NCBI RefSeq assembly: GCF_003323745.1
Contig: NZ_QOIL01000002.1
Span: 1-64,000 of the forward strand
From: Sphaerisporangium album
GTDB lineage: Bacteria > Actinomycetota > Actinomycetes > Streptosporangiales > Streptosporangiaceae
Length of the DNA: 64,000 nucleotides
Direction of reading: 5' to 3'
Positions 34,120-42,290 of this stretch are shown in pieces. The translations under genes were made by a program, and so were the position numbers. The notes beneath the pieces are model-generated. The model had not been told where the DNA came from. It saw only the letters and a list, made by a program, of their open reading frames with translations, and searched no databases. The stretch's first letter is position 1; the number at the start of each line of letters is the position of its first letter.

Positions 34120-34872
34120 GTGCTCGAACTGGTGACCGCGACGCGGTACGTGACCCCGCTGCGGGAGGGCGGGTCACTGCCGGGCGTCGTCGAGGCGGAT
34201 GACCTAGGCACCTATGTGGTGAAATTTCGCGGCGCCGGGCAGGGGCGCCGGGTGCTGGTCGCCGAGATCATCTGCGCCGAACTCGCCCGGCGGCTCGGCC
34301 TGCGCACCCCCGACCTCAGGATCGTCGACCTCGATCCGCAGATCGGCGCCCGGGAGCCCGACCAGGAGATCCAGGATCTGCTCAAGGCCAGCGAGGGGCA
34401 CAACCTCGGCGTCGACTTCCTGCCCGGGGCCCTCGGCTTCGACCCCCTCGCCTGGACGCCCGACCGCGACTTCGCCTCCCGGGTGCTCTGGTTCGACGCC
34501 CTGATCCACAACGTGGACCGCAGCTGGCGCAACCCGAACCTGCTGGTCTGGCACGGCGGCACCTGGCTGATCGACCACGGCGCCGCCCTGTGGTTCCACC
34601 ACAACTGGCGCACGGCCGACCCGAGGCGCGCGTTCGACGCCCGCGACCACGTGATGGCGCCGTTCGCCAAGCGGCTCGCACAGGCCGACGAGGAGATGCC
34701 CGGCCTCGTCACCGAGGACCTGCTGCGCACGGTGACGGCCCTGGTCCCGGACGAGTGGCTGGAGGACGAGCCCGGCTTCGACGACGACGCCGCCGTCCGC
34801 GACGCCTACGTCGACCACCTTCTCACCCGCGCCGCCGCCCCGCGCGCCTGGCTCCCCGAGGTGGGCGAATGA
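34120..34872 (+). CDS. HipA-like kinase family protein
   Basis: A 250-residue protein of the stand-alone HipA-like kinase group. It includes YVVKFRGAGQGRRVLVAEII (nucleotide-binding lysine region), FDALIHNVDRSWRNPNLLVW (catalytic HNxDR-type loop) and WLIDHGAALWFH (metal-binding Asp). It is much shorter than true HipA (about 440 residues), and no HipB antitoxin precedes it. Its stop overlaps the start of a DUF3037 gene (ATGA). TAATCT at 34108-34113 lies 6 nt before the GTG start, another leaderless pattern. The function is unknown; protein kinase activity is inferred from the motif layout. Confidence 0.82.
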   Translation: MLELVTATRYVTPLREGGSLPGVVEADDLGTYVVKFRGAGQGRRVLVAEIICAELARRLGLRTPDLRIVDLDPQIGAREPDQEIQDLLKASEGHNLGVDFLPGALGFDPLAWTPDRDFASRVLWFDALIHNVDRSWRNPNLLVWHGGTWLIDHGAALWFHHNWRTADPRRAFDARDHVMAPFAKRLAQADEEMPGLVTEDLLRTVTALVPDEWLEDEPGFDDDAAVRDAYVDHLLTRAAAPRAWLPEVGE

Positions 34873-35258
34873 GGTTCGTCTACGAGTACGCGGTGATCCG
34901 GGTCGTGCCGTGCGTCGTGCGGGGCGAGCTGATCAACGCGGGCGTGATCCTCTACTGCCAGCCCCGCGACTTCCTGTGCGCCCGGACGGAGCTGGACGAG
35001 ACGCGGCTGAGGACGCTCGACGAGAACGCCGACGTCGAGGGGGTGCGCAGGGCGCTCGTGGCGTACGAGCGGGCCTGCGCCGGAGAGTCCGAGGCGCTGC
35101 GCGCGCAGTCGCTGGGCAGCAGGTTCCGCTGGCTGACCGCGCCGCGCAGCACGATCGTCCAGGCGGGCCCCGTGCACGCCGGGCTGACCGCCGACCCCGA
35201 TGCCGAGTTGGAGGATCTTCTCGACCGTCTGGTGCGCAGGGCCACCCGGACGCGATAG
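34869..35258 (+). CDS. DUF3037 protein coupled to the HipA-like kinase
   Basis: A 129-residue protein matching DUF3037 (YEYAVIRVVPCVVRGELINA, GVILYCQPRDFLCAR, LGSRFRWLTAPRSTIVQAGP, LEDLLDRLVRR). No function is known for the family. The ATG overlaps the stop codon of the HipA-like gene by 4 nt, so the two products are made together, probably in fixed ratio, and may act as a pair. Confidence 0.85.
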   Translation: MRFVYEYAVIRVVPCVVRGELINAGVILYCQPRDFLCARTELDETRLRTLDENADVEGVRRALVAYERACAGESEALRAQSLGSRFRWLTAPRSTIVQAGPVHAGLTADPDAELEDLLDRLVRRATRTR

Positions 35259-35363
35259 ACATTCTGGGCAAGCTGTCCGGCGAGAACACCCCCGGCCGAG
35301 CACCTGCGCTCGGTCCGCGCGCCCTCCGCGCGCCCGGGTCACGTCAGGGAAAGGAACGGCCTC

Positions 35364-36188
35364 ATGCGGCTGGGCGTCACCATGTTCGCCACCGACCAGG
35401 CGATGCCGATCACCGATCTGGCACGCGCGGCCGAGCAGCGCGGCTTCACCTCGCTGTACGTGCCCGAGCACACGCACATCCCCGTCTCCCGCCGGACGCC
35501 GCACCCGTCCGCGGAGGTGCTGCCGGAGGAGTACAAGCGCACCCACGACCCGCTGGTCGCCCTCGCGTACGCGGCGGCCGTCACCGAGCGCCTCACCGTC
35601 GGCACGGGCATCATGCTGCTCGCCCAGCGCGACCCGATCGTCACGGCGAAGGCCGTCGCCACGCTCGACCACCTGTCCGGCGGGAGGGTCGCGCTCGGCA
35701 TCGGCTACGGCTGGAACGTCGAGGAGATGGAGGACCACGGCGTCCCCTACCGCGAGCGCCGCGAGGTCGTCCGCGAGCACGTCCTCGCGATGAGGGCCCT
35801 GTGGAGCCGGGAGGTGGCGGGCTTCGACGGCCGTCACGTCACGTTCGAGCCGTCCTGGTCATGGCCCAAGCCGGTCCGCGTGCCACCGGTGTACATCGGC
35901 GGCGGGGCCGGGCCGAAGACGTTCGCGGCCGTCGCCGAGTACGCCGACGGGTGGCTGCCCATCGGCGGCAGGGGCGTCAAGGACGCGCTGCCCGACCTGC
36001 GGGCCGCCTGCGAGCGGGCGGGACGCGACCCGGAGGAGGTCGCCGTCATCCCGTTCGGCACCGTGCCGACCGCGGGCAAGCTCGACTACTACGCCGGGCT
36101 CGGCATCGAGGAGGTCGTGTGCAGCCTGCCGAGCGCGCCGGCCGACGTCATCCTCCCGCTCCTCGACGACTACGCCACGCTGCTCTGA
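35364..36188 (+). CDS. LLM-class F420-dependent oxidoreductase
   Basis: A 274-residue luciferase-like (TIM-barrel) enzyme. Marks are LAAEQRG-like ARAAEQRGFTSLYVPEHTHI, LTVGTGIMLLAQRDPIVTAK, ATLDHLSGGRVALGIGYGWN and PPVYIGGGAGP, as in F420-dependent LLM proteins of actinomycetes. The physiological substrate is unknown. It has a weak ribosome site (aaaggaacgg) before ATG. No cofactor or operon partner is adjacent. Confidence 0.87.
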   Translation: MRLGVTMFATDQAMPITDLARAAEQRGFTSLYVPEHTHIPVSRRTPHPSAEVLPEEYKRTHDPLVALAYAAAVTERLTVGTGIMLLAQRDPIVTAKAVATLDHLSGGRVALGIGYGWNVEEMEDHGVPYRERREVVREHVLAMRALWSREVAGFDGRHVTFEPSWSWPKPVRVPPVYIGGGAGPKTFAAVAEYADGWLPIGGRGVKDALPDLRAACERAGRDPEEVAVIPFGTVPTAGKLDYYAGLGIEEVVCSLPSAPADVILPLLDDYATLL

Positions 36189-36268
36189 GCCGGTCGGACG
36201 CCGTCCAAGCGGTCCGAGCCGGTCCGCGCCGGTAGAAGCCGGTAGAAGCCGGTAGAGGTAGGTCCGGG
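36189..36268. repeat. Decamer tandem repeat between convergent genes
   Basis: A 10-bp unit repeats about eight times with decay. The core copies are ccggtagaag, ccggtagaag and ccggtagagg (36229-36258), flanked by related units such as ccggtccgcg. It fills the whole gap between the LLM gene and the convergent MBL gene and may act as a transcription-termination or spacer element. Confidence 0.75.
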
Positions 36269-36278
36269 CGCTCCGGGG

Positions 36279-37625
36279 TCACTCCGGGGCGGCCGGACCG
36301 GTGGCCGGGTCGGGCGGGGGCACCCACCACATCTGCCCGGCCGCGATCTCCTGGTACACGTCCAGCAGGTCCTTGGACGTGATCACGCTGCGCGACTCGG
36401 CCGCGGCCCAGGTGTAGACGCCGCGCGCCATGGCGGAGGTCTCCTGACGCACGCGCAGTGTGTAGACCCGCGCCCTGATCTCGTGCACCTTGTGGTCGTG
36501 CGGGTCGGCCTGCACGGCCAGCTCGGCGAGCTGGCAGGCCAGTCGCAGGTCGCCGTCCGCCGCGGCGGTGGCGGCCCGCGCGGCGAGGGCCGGGGCGCCG
36601 CCGGACAGCCCGGCCAGGGCGCGGGCGAGCACGTCGTCAGGGGCGGGCTTGAGGTGGGCCGGGTTGCCGTCGTACCAGCCGCCGTACAGCCGCCAGATGT
36701 TGCGCACGACGAACTCCGGCTCGTCGTAGTGAGGTCGCAGGTACGGCCGGCGGGCGAGCGCCTCCGGGGGCCGCACGGCCCGGACGATCTCGTCGAGCCG
36801 GGCTCCCGCGTTCATCAGCTCCAGCGTCTGCTCGACCAGGCTGTCCAGGTAGTCGGCGGTGTCGGTGAGCGCCTGGCGCACCCGGCCCGCCCCGGCGACG
36901 GGGAGCCCGTGGCCGGGCAGCAGCATCTCGGCGTCCAGGGCGGCCATCTTGCGCAGCGCGACCGCCCACTCGTCGGGGTAGCGCTGGGCCTTCTGCGGGT
37001 TGCCGGCGTTGGGCGTGACCCAGACGAACAGGTCGCCGGTCAGCAGCACGCCGCGCTCGGGCAGGAACGCCCAGGTGGCGTCGTCGGTCTCGCCGCGCGC
37101 GTGCCGCATCTCGAACGTCACGTCGCCGAGCGAGACGCTGATCTGGTCGCGGTAGGTGAGATCGGGCTGTCGGTAGGAGGTGGGCCATCTCAGGGTCGAG
37201 AAGCCGAACTGCCGCTGGTTGATCACCGTGTTATAGCCGGCGGTCCTGGCGTAGCGGGCGAACCGGGCGGTGACGCCCTCGTGGGCGATCACGAGCGGGC
37301 GCGGCCCGTCGTCGTGCTCGAACGGGCGCAGGCCCCCGACGTGGTCCAAGTGCCCGTGGGAGAAGATCGCGTAGCGGACTGGCTCGTCCGACCAGGCGCG
37401 CATGGCCGCGTGCATGGTGGGCGCGTCCACGTTGTTGCCCGTGTCGAACAGAGCCAGACCGCCATCGCCACTGATGCCGTACACGTTGCCGAAGGCGGGC
37501 CACATCACCACGCCCTCGGCGACCTCCTGCACCCCCCTCGAGCGCAGGTCCCGCAGTGGCACCTCCTGCGGGGTCACCGCCCCCCGCCAGACGGCGTCGG
37601 CATGGGCGAGGATCGGTGACGTCAT
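36279..37625 (-). CDS. MBL-fold metallo-hydrolase, alkyl sulfatase-like
   Basis: A 448-residue protein. The N-terminal metallo-beta-lactamase domain has the metal motif FSHGHLDHVGGLRPF, HARGETDDATWAF, LLTGDLFVW and LPGHGLPV. The C-terminal part has the alkyl sulfatase dimerisation region (NIWRLYGGWYDGNPAHLKPA; LACQLAELAVQADPHD). No signal peptide is visible. Relatives hydrolyse alkyl sulfates, but the substrate here is not certain. It starts 37 nt from a 16-bp palindrome that may regulate it, with a possible leaderless start. Confidence 0.85.
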   Translation of the reverse strand: MTSPILAHADAVWRGAVTPQEVPLRDLRSRGVQEVAEGVVMWPAFGNVYGISGDGGLALFDTGNNVDAPTMHAAMRAWSDEPVRYAIFSHGHLDHVGGLRPFEHDDGPRPLVIAHEGVTARFARYARTAGYNTVINQRQFGFSTLRWPTSYRQPDLTYRDQISVSLGDVTFEMRHARGETDDATWAFLPERGVLLTGDLFVWVTPNAGNPQKAQRYPDEWAVALRKMAALDAEMLLPGHGLPVAGAGRVRQALTDTADYLDSLVEQTLELMNAGARLDEIVRAVRPPEALARRPYLRPHYDEPEFVVRNIWRLYGGWYDGNPAHLKPAPDDVLARALAGLSGGAPALAARAATAAADGDLRLACQLAELAVQADPHDHKVHEIRARVYTLRVRQETSAMARGVYTWAAAESRSVITSKDLLDVYQEIAAGQMWWVPPPDPATGPAAPE

Positions 37626-37661
37626 GCCGACAAGCCTGACCCGGGTCGCCGCGCCGCCGCA

Positions 37662-37677
37662 GTAGGGAGGTCCCTAC
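37662..37677. promoter_or_regulatory. 16-bp palindrome upstream of MBL gene
   Basis: GTAGGGAGGTCCCTAC has perfect 7-bp arms with a 2-bp centre. It resembles the consensus bound by PimM-type LuxR regulators (CTVGGGAWWTCCCBAG). The next gene upstream encodes a LuxR-type LAL regulator, so it is a good candidate target site for it. Confidence 0.6.
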
Positions 37678-37715
37678 ATCTGCGGATCCTTGCCGTTCCC
37701 GTGCCGTCCGTCGGC

Positions 37716-40349
37716 CTACAGCTCGCCGCGCTCGTAAGCGAGCGCCAGCTCCACGCGCGAGCGCAGCCCGGTCTTGGCGTACACCCGCGACAGGTAGACC
37801 TCCACGGTCTTGCGGCTGTAGTGCAGCTCCTCGGCGATCCGCGGGTTGGAGAGCCCGTCCGCGACCAGCTCGACGACCCGGCGTTCCGCGGCGGTGAGCG
37901 CGGTGGACCGCGCCGGGGCGAGCCCGGCCTCCCGGAGCCGGTAGGCGGCCCGGTCGCGCCAGGGCGCCGCGCCGAGGTCGCTGAAGATGCCGTGCGCCCG
38001 AACGAGCTGCCGGCCGTCCCCGAGCGCGCCGAGGATGAGCCGGGCTCGCGCCTCCTCGAACTTCAGGCCGTCGGCCCGCGCGACCTCCAGCGCGGCCTCC
38101 GCCCGGGAGGCGTCCTTGAACACCGCGGCCATGGCCAGCTCGCCCGCCAGCCGGGCGCGCGGCGTCCCCGTGCGGGCCGACTCGGCGAGCGTGACGGCGG
38201 CCGTGCGGGCGCCGTCGTCGTCCCCCGCGACGATGAGCATGACGACCCGGACCCCGAGCGCGCGGTGGACGACGTCGGCGGGCCCGTCACGGACGGCCTG
38301 GTCCAGCAGCCGCGCCGCGGTCGCCCGGTCGCCGAGGCCGAAGAACGCGCGCCTGGCCCTGAACATCTTCCGCAGCGACACCTGGAGCACGCAGCCGGGC
38401 GGCGGGCCGGCCAGCAGGGGCTCGGCCTCGTCGTAGCGTCCCTGGTCGAGCAGGATGTCCAGCTCGACGTTGCGCAGGAGCGCGGCGTTCTCCGACAGCC
38501 CGGCGTCGGCGAGCGTGACGGCGTCCGCGCGCAGGTCGCGCAGGGCGTGCTCCCACTCGCCGCCGAGCCTGCGCACCACCGCCATCGTGCGCACGTGCTG
38601 GCCGGCGATGTCGCGCCAGCCGAGCCCCTTGTAGATGCGCTCGGCCTCGGAGAGCAGGGCCAGCGTACGGGTGCGCACGCCGCCGCTCGCCAGGAGGTGC
38701 GCGGCCGATTCCAGCGCGGCCAGCCGTGCCCCGGGCGGCAGCGCCGCGGACGCCGACAGCAGGGTGTCCAGCGCGCGCTCGGTGCCTGGCCAGTCGCCTT
38801 TGATCATCGCGTCGCCCGCGAGCGCGCTGAGCGCGATGACCAGGTCCTCGGGCGGGCAGGTCCCCATCGCCTTCCACGCCTCGGCGACCAGCTCGGCCGA
38901 GTCGATGCCGAGCTGGGTGCTGATGACCGCGCGCTGGGCGAGCAGGGCCGCCCGGTCGTCGGCGAGCGGGAGCTGCTCGGCCGCGATCGACACGGCCAGC
39001 TCGTACCGGCCCATCGCGTGCGCGGCGTTCACCATCGTGTGGGCGGTGCGGGTGTGGCGGCGTCCCGGCGCGAGGACGGCGAGCGCCGCCTGCCCGGCGC
39101 GCAAGGCCTCCATGGGACGCGACCCCTTCCAGTACGACAGCGCCTGCCGGGCCAGCAGCACGCCGCGCTCGGCGGCGGGGGCGAGCGCGGCGGCCCTGCC
39201 GTACCAGTGCCCGGCCGACAGCGGAGCGGTCCAGCGGGTGACCTCGGCGGCGCGGAGCATGGCGGGCAGCGCCTCGGCGCTGCCGCCCTCCGCCAGGTGG
39301 GAGGCCCACTCCAGGACGCTGCGCGTCCCGCGGAGCCCCTGCCGGTGCAGCAGGGCGGCGATGCGGGCGTGCACGCGCCGGCGCTCGGCCGGTCCGAGGT
39401 CGGCGTACAGCGCCTCGGCGACCAGCGGATGGGCGAACTCGAAGGCGCCGTCGTCCAGCGGCAGGAGCAGACCGTCCCTGACCAGCCCGTCGAACGCGCG
39501 CTCGGCCTCGCCCACCTCCAGGCCGGCGATCTCGGCGAGGTCGGGGAGGTCGGTCGTGCGCGCGGGGCGGGTGCGGCGCAGCGCGGCCAGCACGCGGGCC
39601 AGGCCGCGCCCGCCGCGGTCGCGCTGGAACAGGCGGCCGAGGAGCGCGCCCCTGCGCGGGCCGGGATAGGCGGACCGCACCGCGCCGCCGTGCACGAGCG
39701 ACAGCACGGCCTCGCGGACGAACCACGGGTTGCCCCGGCTCTCGTCGTGGACGTGCCGCACGATGGCGTCGCTCGGCGTGCGTCCGAGCAGCCCGGTCAC
39801 CAGCTCGGCGACCTCGCCGAGCGACAGCGGGCTGAGCCCGGCCACGACGTCGGCGTCCATCGCCGGGAGCCGCCGCGCCGTCCCGGCGACCGCGAGCCCG
39901 GCCACGCGGCGGGGGAGCAGGGACAGCGCGCCGAGGGTGTCGGCGTCGGCGAGGTGCAGGTCGTCGATGGCGAGCAGGGTGCGGCCCGGGAGCCGCCGCA
40001 GCAGGTTGGCGGTGCGCACGGCAGGCGCGGCGCCGAGGACGCCGAGCGCGGCCTGGTCGATGGCGTCGACCAGCTCGGTGTACGCCTCCCGCGTGGCAGG
40101 GTCGTCGTGCAACGGGGCGAGGGCCTCGGTGAGCGACGCGTACGCCAGGCCGCTGCCGAAGTCGCGCGCCTGCCCGTGGAGCACGCGGTACCCCATGGAC
40201 CCGGCCAGCTCCTCGGTCTCGGCCAGTAGGTGCGTCTTGCCGATGCCGGCCTCCCCGTGGAGGAGCAGGGTGACGGGCGGGGTGAGGAGCGCGGTCTCGA
40301 ACCGGCGCAGGATCGCGGCCCGGCCGGCGCCTTCTAAGTGCTCGGTCAC
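37716..40349 (-). CDS. LuxR-family large ATP-binding regulator (LAL)
   Basis: An 877-residue regulator. The N-terminal AAA-type ATPase has Walker A LLLHGEAGIGKTHLLAE (about 29-45) and Walker B TLLAIDDLHLADADTL. A long helical TPR-like middle region follows. The C-terminal LuxR HTH is LTAAERRVVELVADGLSNPR, then IAEELHYSRKTVEVYLSRVY. LAL regulators act as activators of secondary metabolism or carbon use. The 16-bp palindrome just after its stop codon and before the MBL gene suggests that it controls that gene. GTG is the start; no obvious Shine-Dalgarno precedes it. Confidence 0.92.
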   Translation of the reverse strand: MTEHLEGAGRAAILRRFETALLTPPVTLLLHGEAGIGKTHLLAETEELAGSMGYRVLHGQARDFGSGLAYASLTEALAPLHDDPATREAYTELVDAIDQAALGVLGAAPAVRTANLLRRLPGRTLLAIDDLHLADADTLGALSLLPRRVAGLAVAGTARRLPAMDADVVAGLSPLSLGEVAELVTGLLGRTPSDAIVRHVHDESRGNPWFVREAVLSLVHGGAVRSAYPGPRRGALLGRLFQRDRGGRGLARVLAALRRTRPARTTDLPDLAEIAGLEVGEAERAFDGLVRDGLLLPLDDGAFEFAHPLVAEALYADLGPAERRRVHARIAALLHRQGLRGTRSVLEWASHLAEGGSAEALPAMLRAAEVTRWTAPLSAGHWYGRAAALAPAAERGVLLARQALSYWKGSRPMEALRAGQAALAVLAPGRRHTRTAHTMVNAAHAMGRYELAVSIAAEQLPLADDRAALLAQRAVISTQLGIDSAELVAEAWKAMGTCPPEDLVIALSALAGDAMIKGDWPGTERALDTLLSASAALPPGARLAALESAAHLLASGGVRTRTLALLSEAERIYKGLGWRDIAGQHVRTMAVVRRLGGEWEHALRDLRADAVTLADAGLSENAALLRNVELDILLDQGRYDEAEPLLAGPPPGCVLQVSLRKMFRARRAFFGLGDRATAARLLDQAVRDGPADVVHRALGVRVVMLIVAGDDDGARTAAVTLAESARTGTPRARLAGELAMAAVFKDASRAEAALEVARADGLKFEEARARLILGALGDGRQLVRAHGIFSDLGAAPWRDRAAYRLREAGLAPARSTALTAAERRVVELVADGLSNPRIAEELHYSRKTVEVYLSRVYAKTGLRSRVELALAYERGEL

Positions 40350-40589
40350 CCCTCACCGCCCCGGGCCGCCGTCCGCGGCGCTGTGCCGGTGATGGTCCCG
40401 GTGCCGGCGCGGGGGACGGCGGGCGCGGCGGGGAGGGTCCGGCGGGGGGTGTCATCGGCACGTGGGGGTGCGGTCATCGTCTCACTTCTCGGCGCATCGA
40501 TTTGTCAGGGTATTCGCGCTCCACCGCGTCGTGGATGTTGAGAAGTGATGTTTCGCGCGGGCCTATCTGTTGCGCATGGTGCGAACGGC

Positions 40590-41354
40590 TTACGGCGTCC
40601 TCCGGGAGACCGCGTGACGGGCGCGCTCGGGGGAGGCCGCGTCCCGTCGGTGAGGGCCGGTCATCACGTGGGCGAGCCGGGTGGACAGGCGCGTGACCCT
40701 CAGGCAGGCGACCACGAGCAGGAGGGCCACCAGAAGGAGGGCGCCGGCGGCGCCGGGGCCCGGCTGGTGCGCGGTCTGGCCGGACGGGACGCCGGTGAGG
40801 GTGAGCGGGGTCTCGGCGGCGATGAGGGTCAGGGACTTGGCGTCGGTGAGGGAGGTCTTCTCCGTGTGCGCGCCCTGGCCCTGCATCGCGGTCTTGATCT
40901 TGTCGGGGTAGCCGTAGCCGACGACGTAGGTCTGGTCCCGGGTCTTCTCCCTGACGTACCCGCCGTCGACGTTGCCCTCGATCGTGTGGATGGTCCCGTC
41001 GTCGTCGGCCGAGATCACCATGCCGACGTGGTCGATGCCGTCCACGGTGCCCGAGCCGCTCCAGTCGTAGAACACGACCGCGCCGGGTTCGGGGTCGTGC
41101 CCCCAGGCGTCGTGGTCGACGAACCACCGGGCGTGGTTCGGGGTGAAGGCGAACTGGCCGAACCACTTCTCGTAGCCGAGCTTGTGGGCCGTCCACGACA
41201 GGAGCATGTCGCACCAGGGCTGGGCCGAGTAGTCCGAGTCGAACTCGACGGTCTTGCCGTACCAGTCTCCGTATTTCGTGTACCCGCCTCCCTGCTCGCC
41301 GTAGCCGAGCTGGGACTTCAGCAGGTCGATCATGTTCTGCAGTTCAGACGACAT
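40590..41354 (-). CDS. CHAP-domain protein with C-terminal membrane anchor
   Basis: A 254-residue protein. Residues about 1-150 form a CHAP cysteine/histidine amidase domain, with the catalytic cysteine in SAQPWCDMLLSWTAHKLG and the histidine in GIDHVGMVISADDDGTIHTI. One hydrophobic segment (GAAGALLLVALLLVVACLRV, near 205-225) follows, then a basic tail of about 25 residues. There is no N-terminal signal peptide, so export, if any, must be unconventional; the tail-anchored layout could keep the domain on either side of the membrane. CHAP domains usually cut peptidoglycan peptides. Confidence 0.82.
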   Translation of the reverse strand: MSSELQNMIDLLKSQLGYGEQGGGYTKYGDWYGKTVEFDSDYSAQPWCDMLLSWTAHKLGYEKWFGQFAFTPNHARWFVDHDAWGHDPEPGAVVFYDWSGSGTVDGIDHVGMVISADDDGTIHTIEGNVDGGYVREKTRDQTYVVGYGYPDKIKTAMQGQGAHTEKTSLTDAKSLTLIAAETPLTLTGVPSGQTAHQPGPGAAGALLLVALLLVVACLRVTRLSTRLAHVMTGPHRRDAASPERARHAVSRRTP

Positions 41355-41627
41355 GGAAGTGAGGGACCTTCCGCTTGTTCCCCCCCGGCGCCGGGGCAGC
41401 GCCAGGTCTTCTGTGAGGCAGGACGTTAGTCAGGAAAAGCGCAGGTCAAAAGCGTGCCAACCGCGGGTGGCCCGCTCGCCGGGCCGTGGTCGCCGGGTGC
41501 GGGAGCCCTTGTGGCGCCGGGGTTTCCGTGCCCGCGACGGCCGCTCGCGGACCATTCCTCGAATCGGATTTCTTTACCCAAACATGACTCAAACGGTCAG
41601 ATTAGAAACCCGTTCGGTCGCGCGCCC

Positions 41628-41633
41628 TACAAT
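41628..41633 (+). promoter_or_regulatory. -10 element of thioesterase gene, leaderless
   Basis: TACAAT lies 7 nt before ATG 41641, with no ribosome binding site between. This supports a leaderless transcript and fixes the start codon. Confidence 0.7.
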
Positions 41634-41640
41634 CGGCGGC

Positions 41641-42282
41641 ATGATGCCCGATCTCGCGCAGCCCCAGGAGTCCGGCGACGGGACCCGGTTCGCCGCGCTC
41701 GCCGTCCTCGCCCAGCAGGTCCGGGACCTGGTGGACGCGGTCGTGCTGACGGACGTGCCCGAGGAGGAGCTCACGGCGGTGACGGCCGACCTCGTGGCGC
41801 TCACCGAGCGGCTGAAGGAGTCCCGCCGCGCCGCCCCGCTGCCGCACGAGTGGACGCCCGACGGCCGGTTCCGCCACCTCGGCAACGCCGTCACCGGAGA
41901 GTGCAACCCGCACGCGCTTCCCCTCGTCATCGAACGGACGCCCGAGGGCGGTTCACGGGCCGAGATCACCTTCCGGCCCACGCACGAGGGGCCGCCCGCG
42001 GCCGTGCACGGCGGCGTGATCGCGATGATCTTCGACCACCTGCTCGGGGACGCGGTGGCCGCCTCCGGGGCCGCCGGTCTCACGGGCACGCTGAGCGTCC
42101 GCTACCGGCGGCCCGTTCCGTACGGCCAGCCGATGACGGCGCACGCGGCCGTGTCGCGGGGCGAGGGCCGCAAGACCTGGGTCGAGGGCACGCTCACCTC
42201 GGCGGGCGGCACCGTGCTGGCCGAGGCCACGGCGCTGTTCATCACCCCGGCGCAGTGGGCGGAGGCCCTCGGAGCCCGCTGA
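41641..42282 (+). CDS. PaaI-family hotdog thioesterase
   Basis: A 213-residue protein with a helical N-terminal extension of about 75 residues and a C-terminal hotdog domain (FRPTHEGPPAAVHGGVIAMI, FDHLLGDAVAASG, LTGTLSVRYRRPVPYGQPM, VEGTLTSAGGTVLAEATALF). PaaI-type enzymes hydrolyse acyl-CoA thioesters; the substrate is unknown. The start at 41641 is supported by the -10 element 7 nt upstream. It is convergent with the esterase gene, with 8 bp between their ends. Confidence 0.88.
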   Translation: MMPDLAQPQESGDGTRFAALAVLAQQVRDLVDAVVLTDVPEEELTAVTADLVALTERLKESRRAAPLPHEWTPDGRFRHLGNAVTGECNPHALPLVIERTPEGGSRAEITFRPTHEGPPAAVHGGVIAMIFDHLLGDAVAASGAAGLTGTLSVRYRRPVPYGQPMTAHAAVSRGEGRKTWVEGTLTSAGGTVLAEATALFITPAQWAEALGAR

Positions 42283-42290
42283 CCGCCGGG

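Noticed and set aside
34120-34872. A classical HipBA toxin-antitoxin system
   Set aside because: The protein is much shorter than HipA and no HipB-type gene precedes it; only a HipA-like fold is supported.
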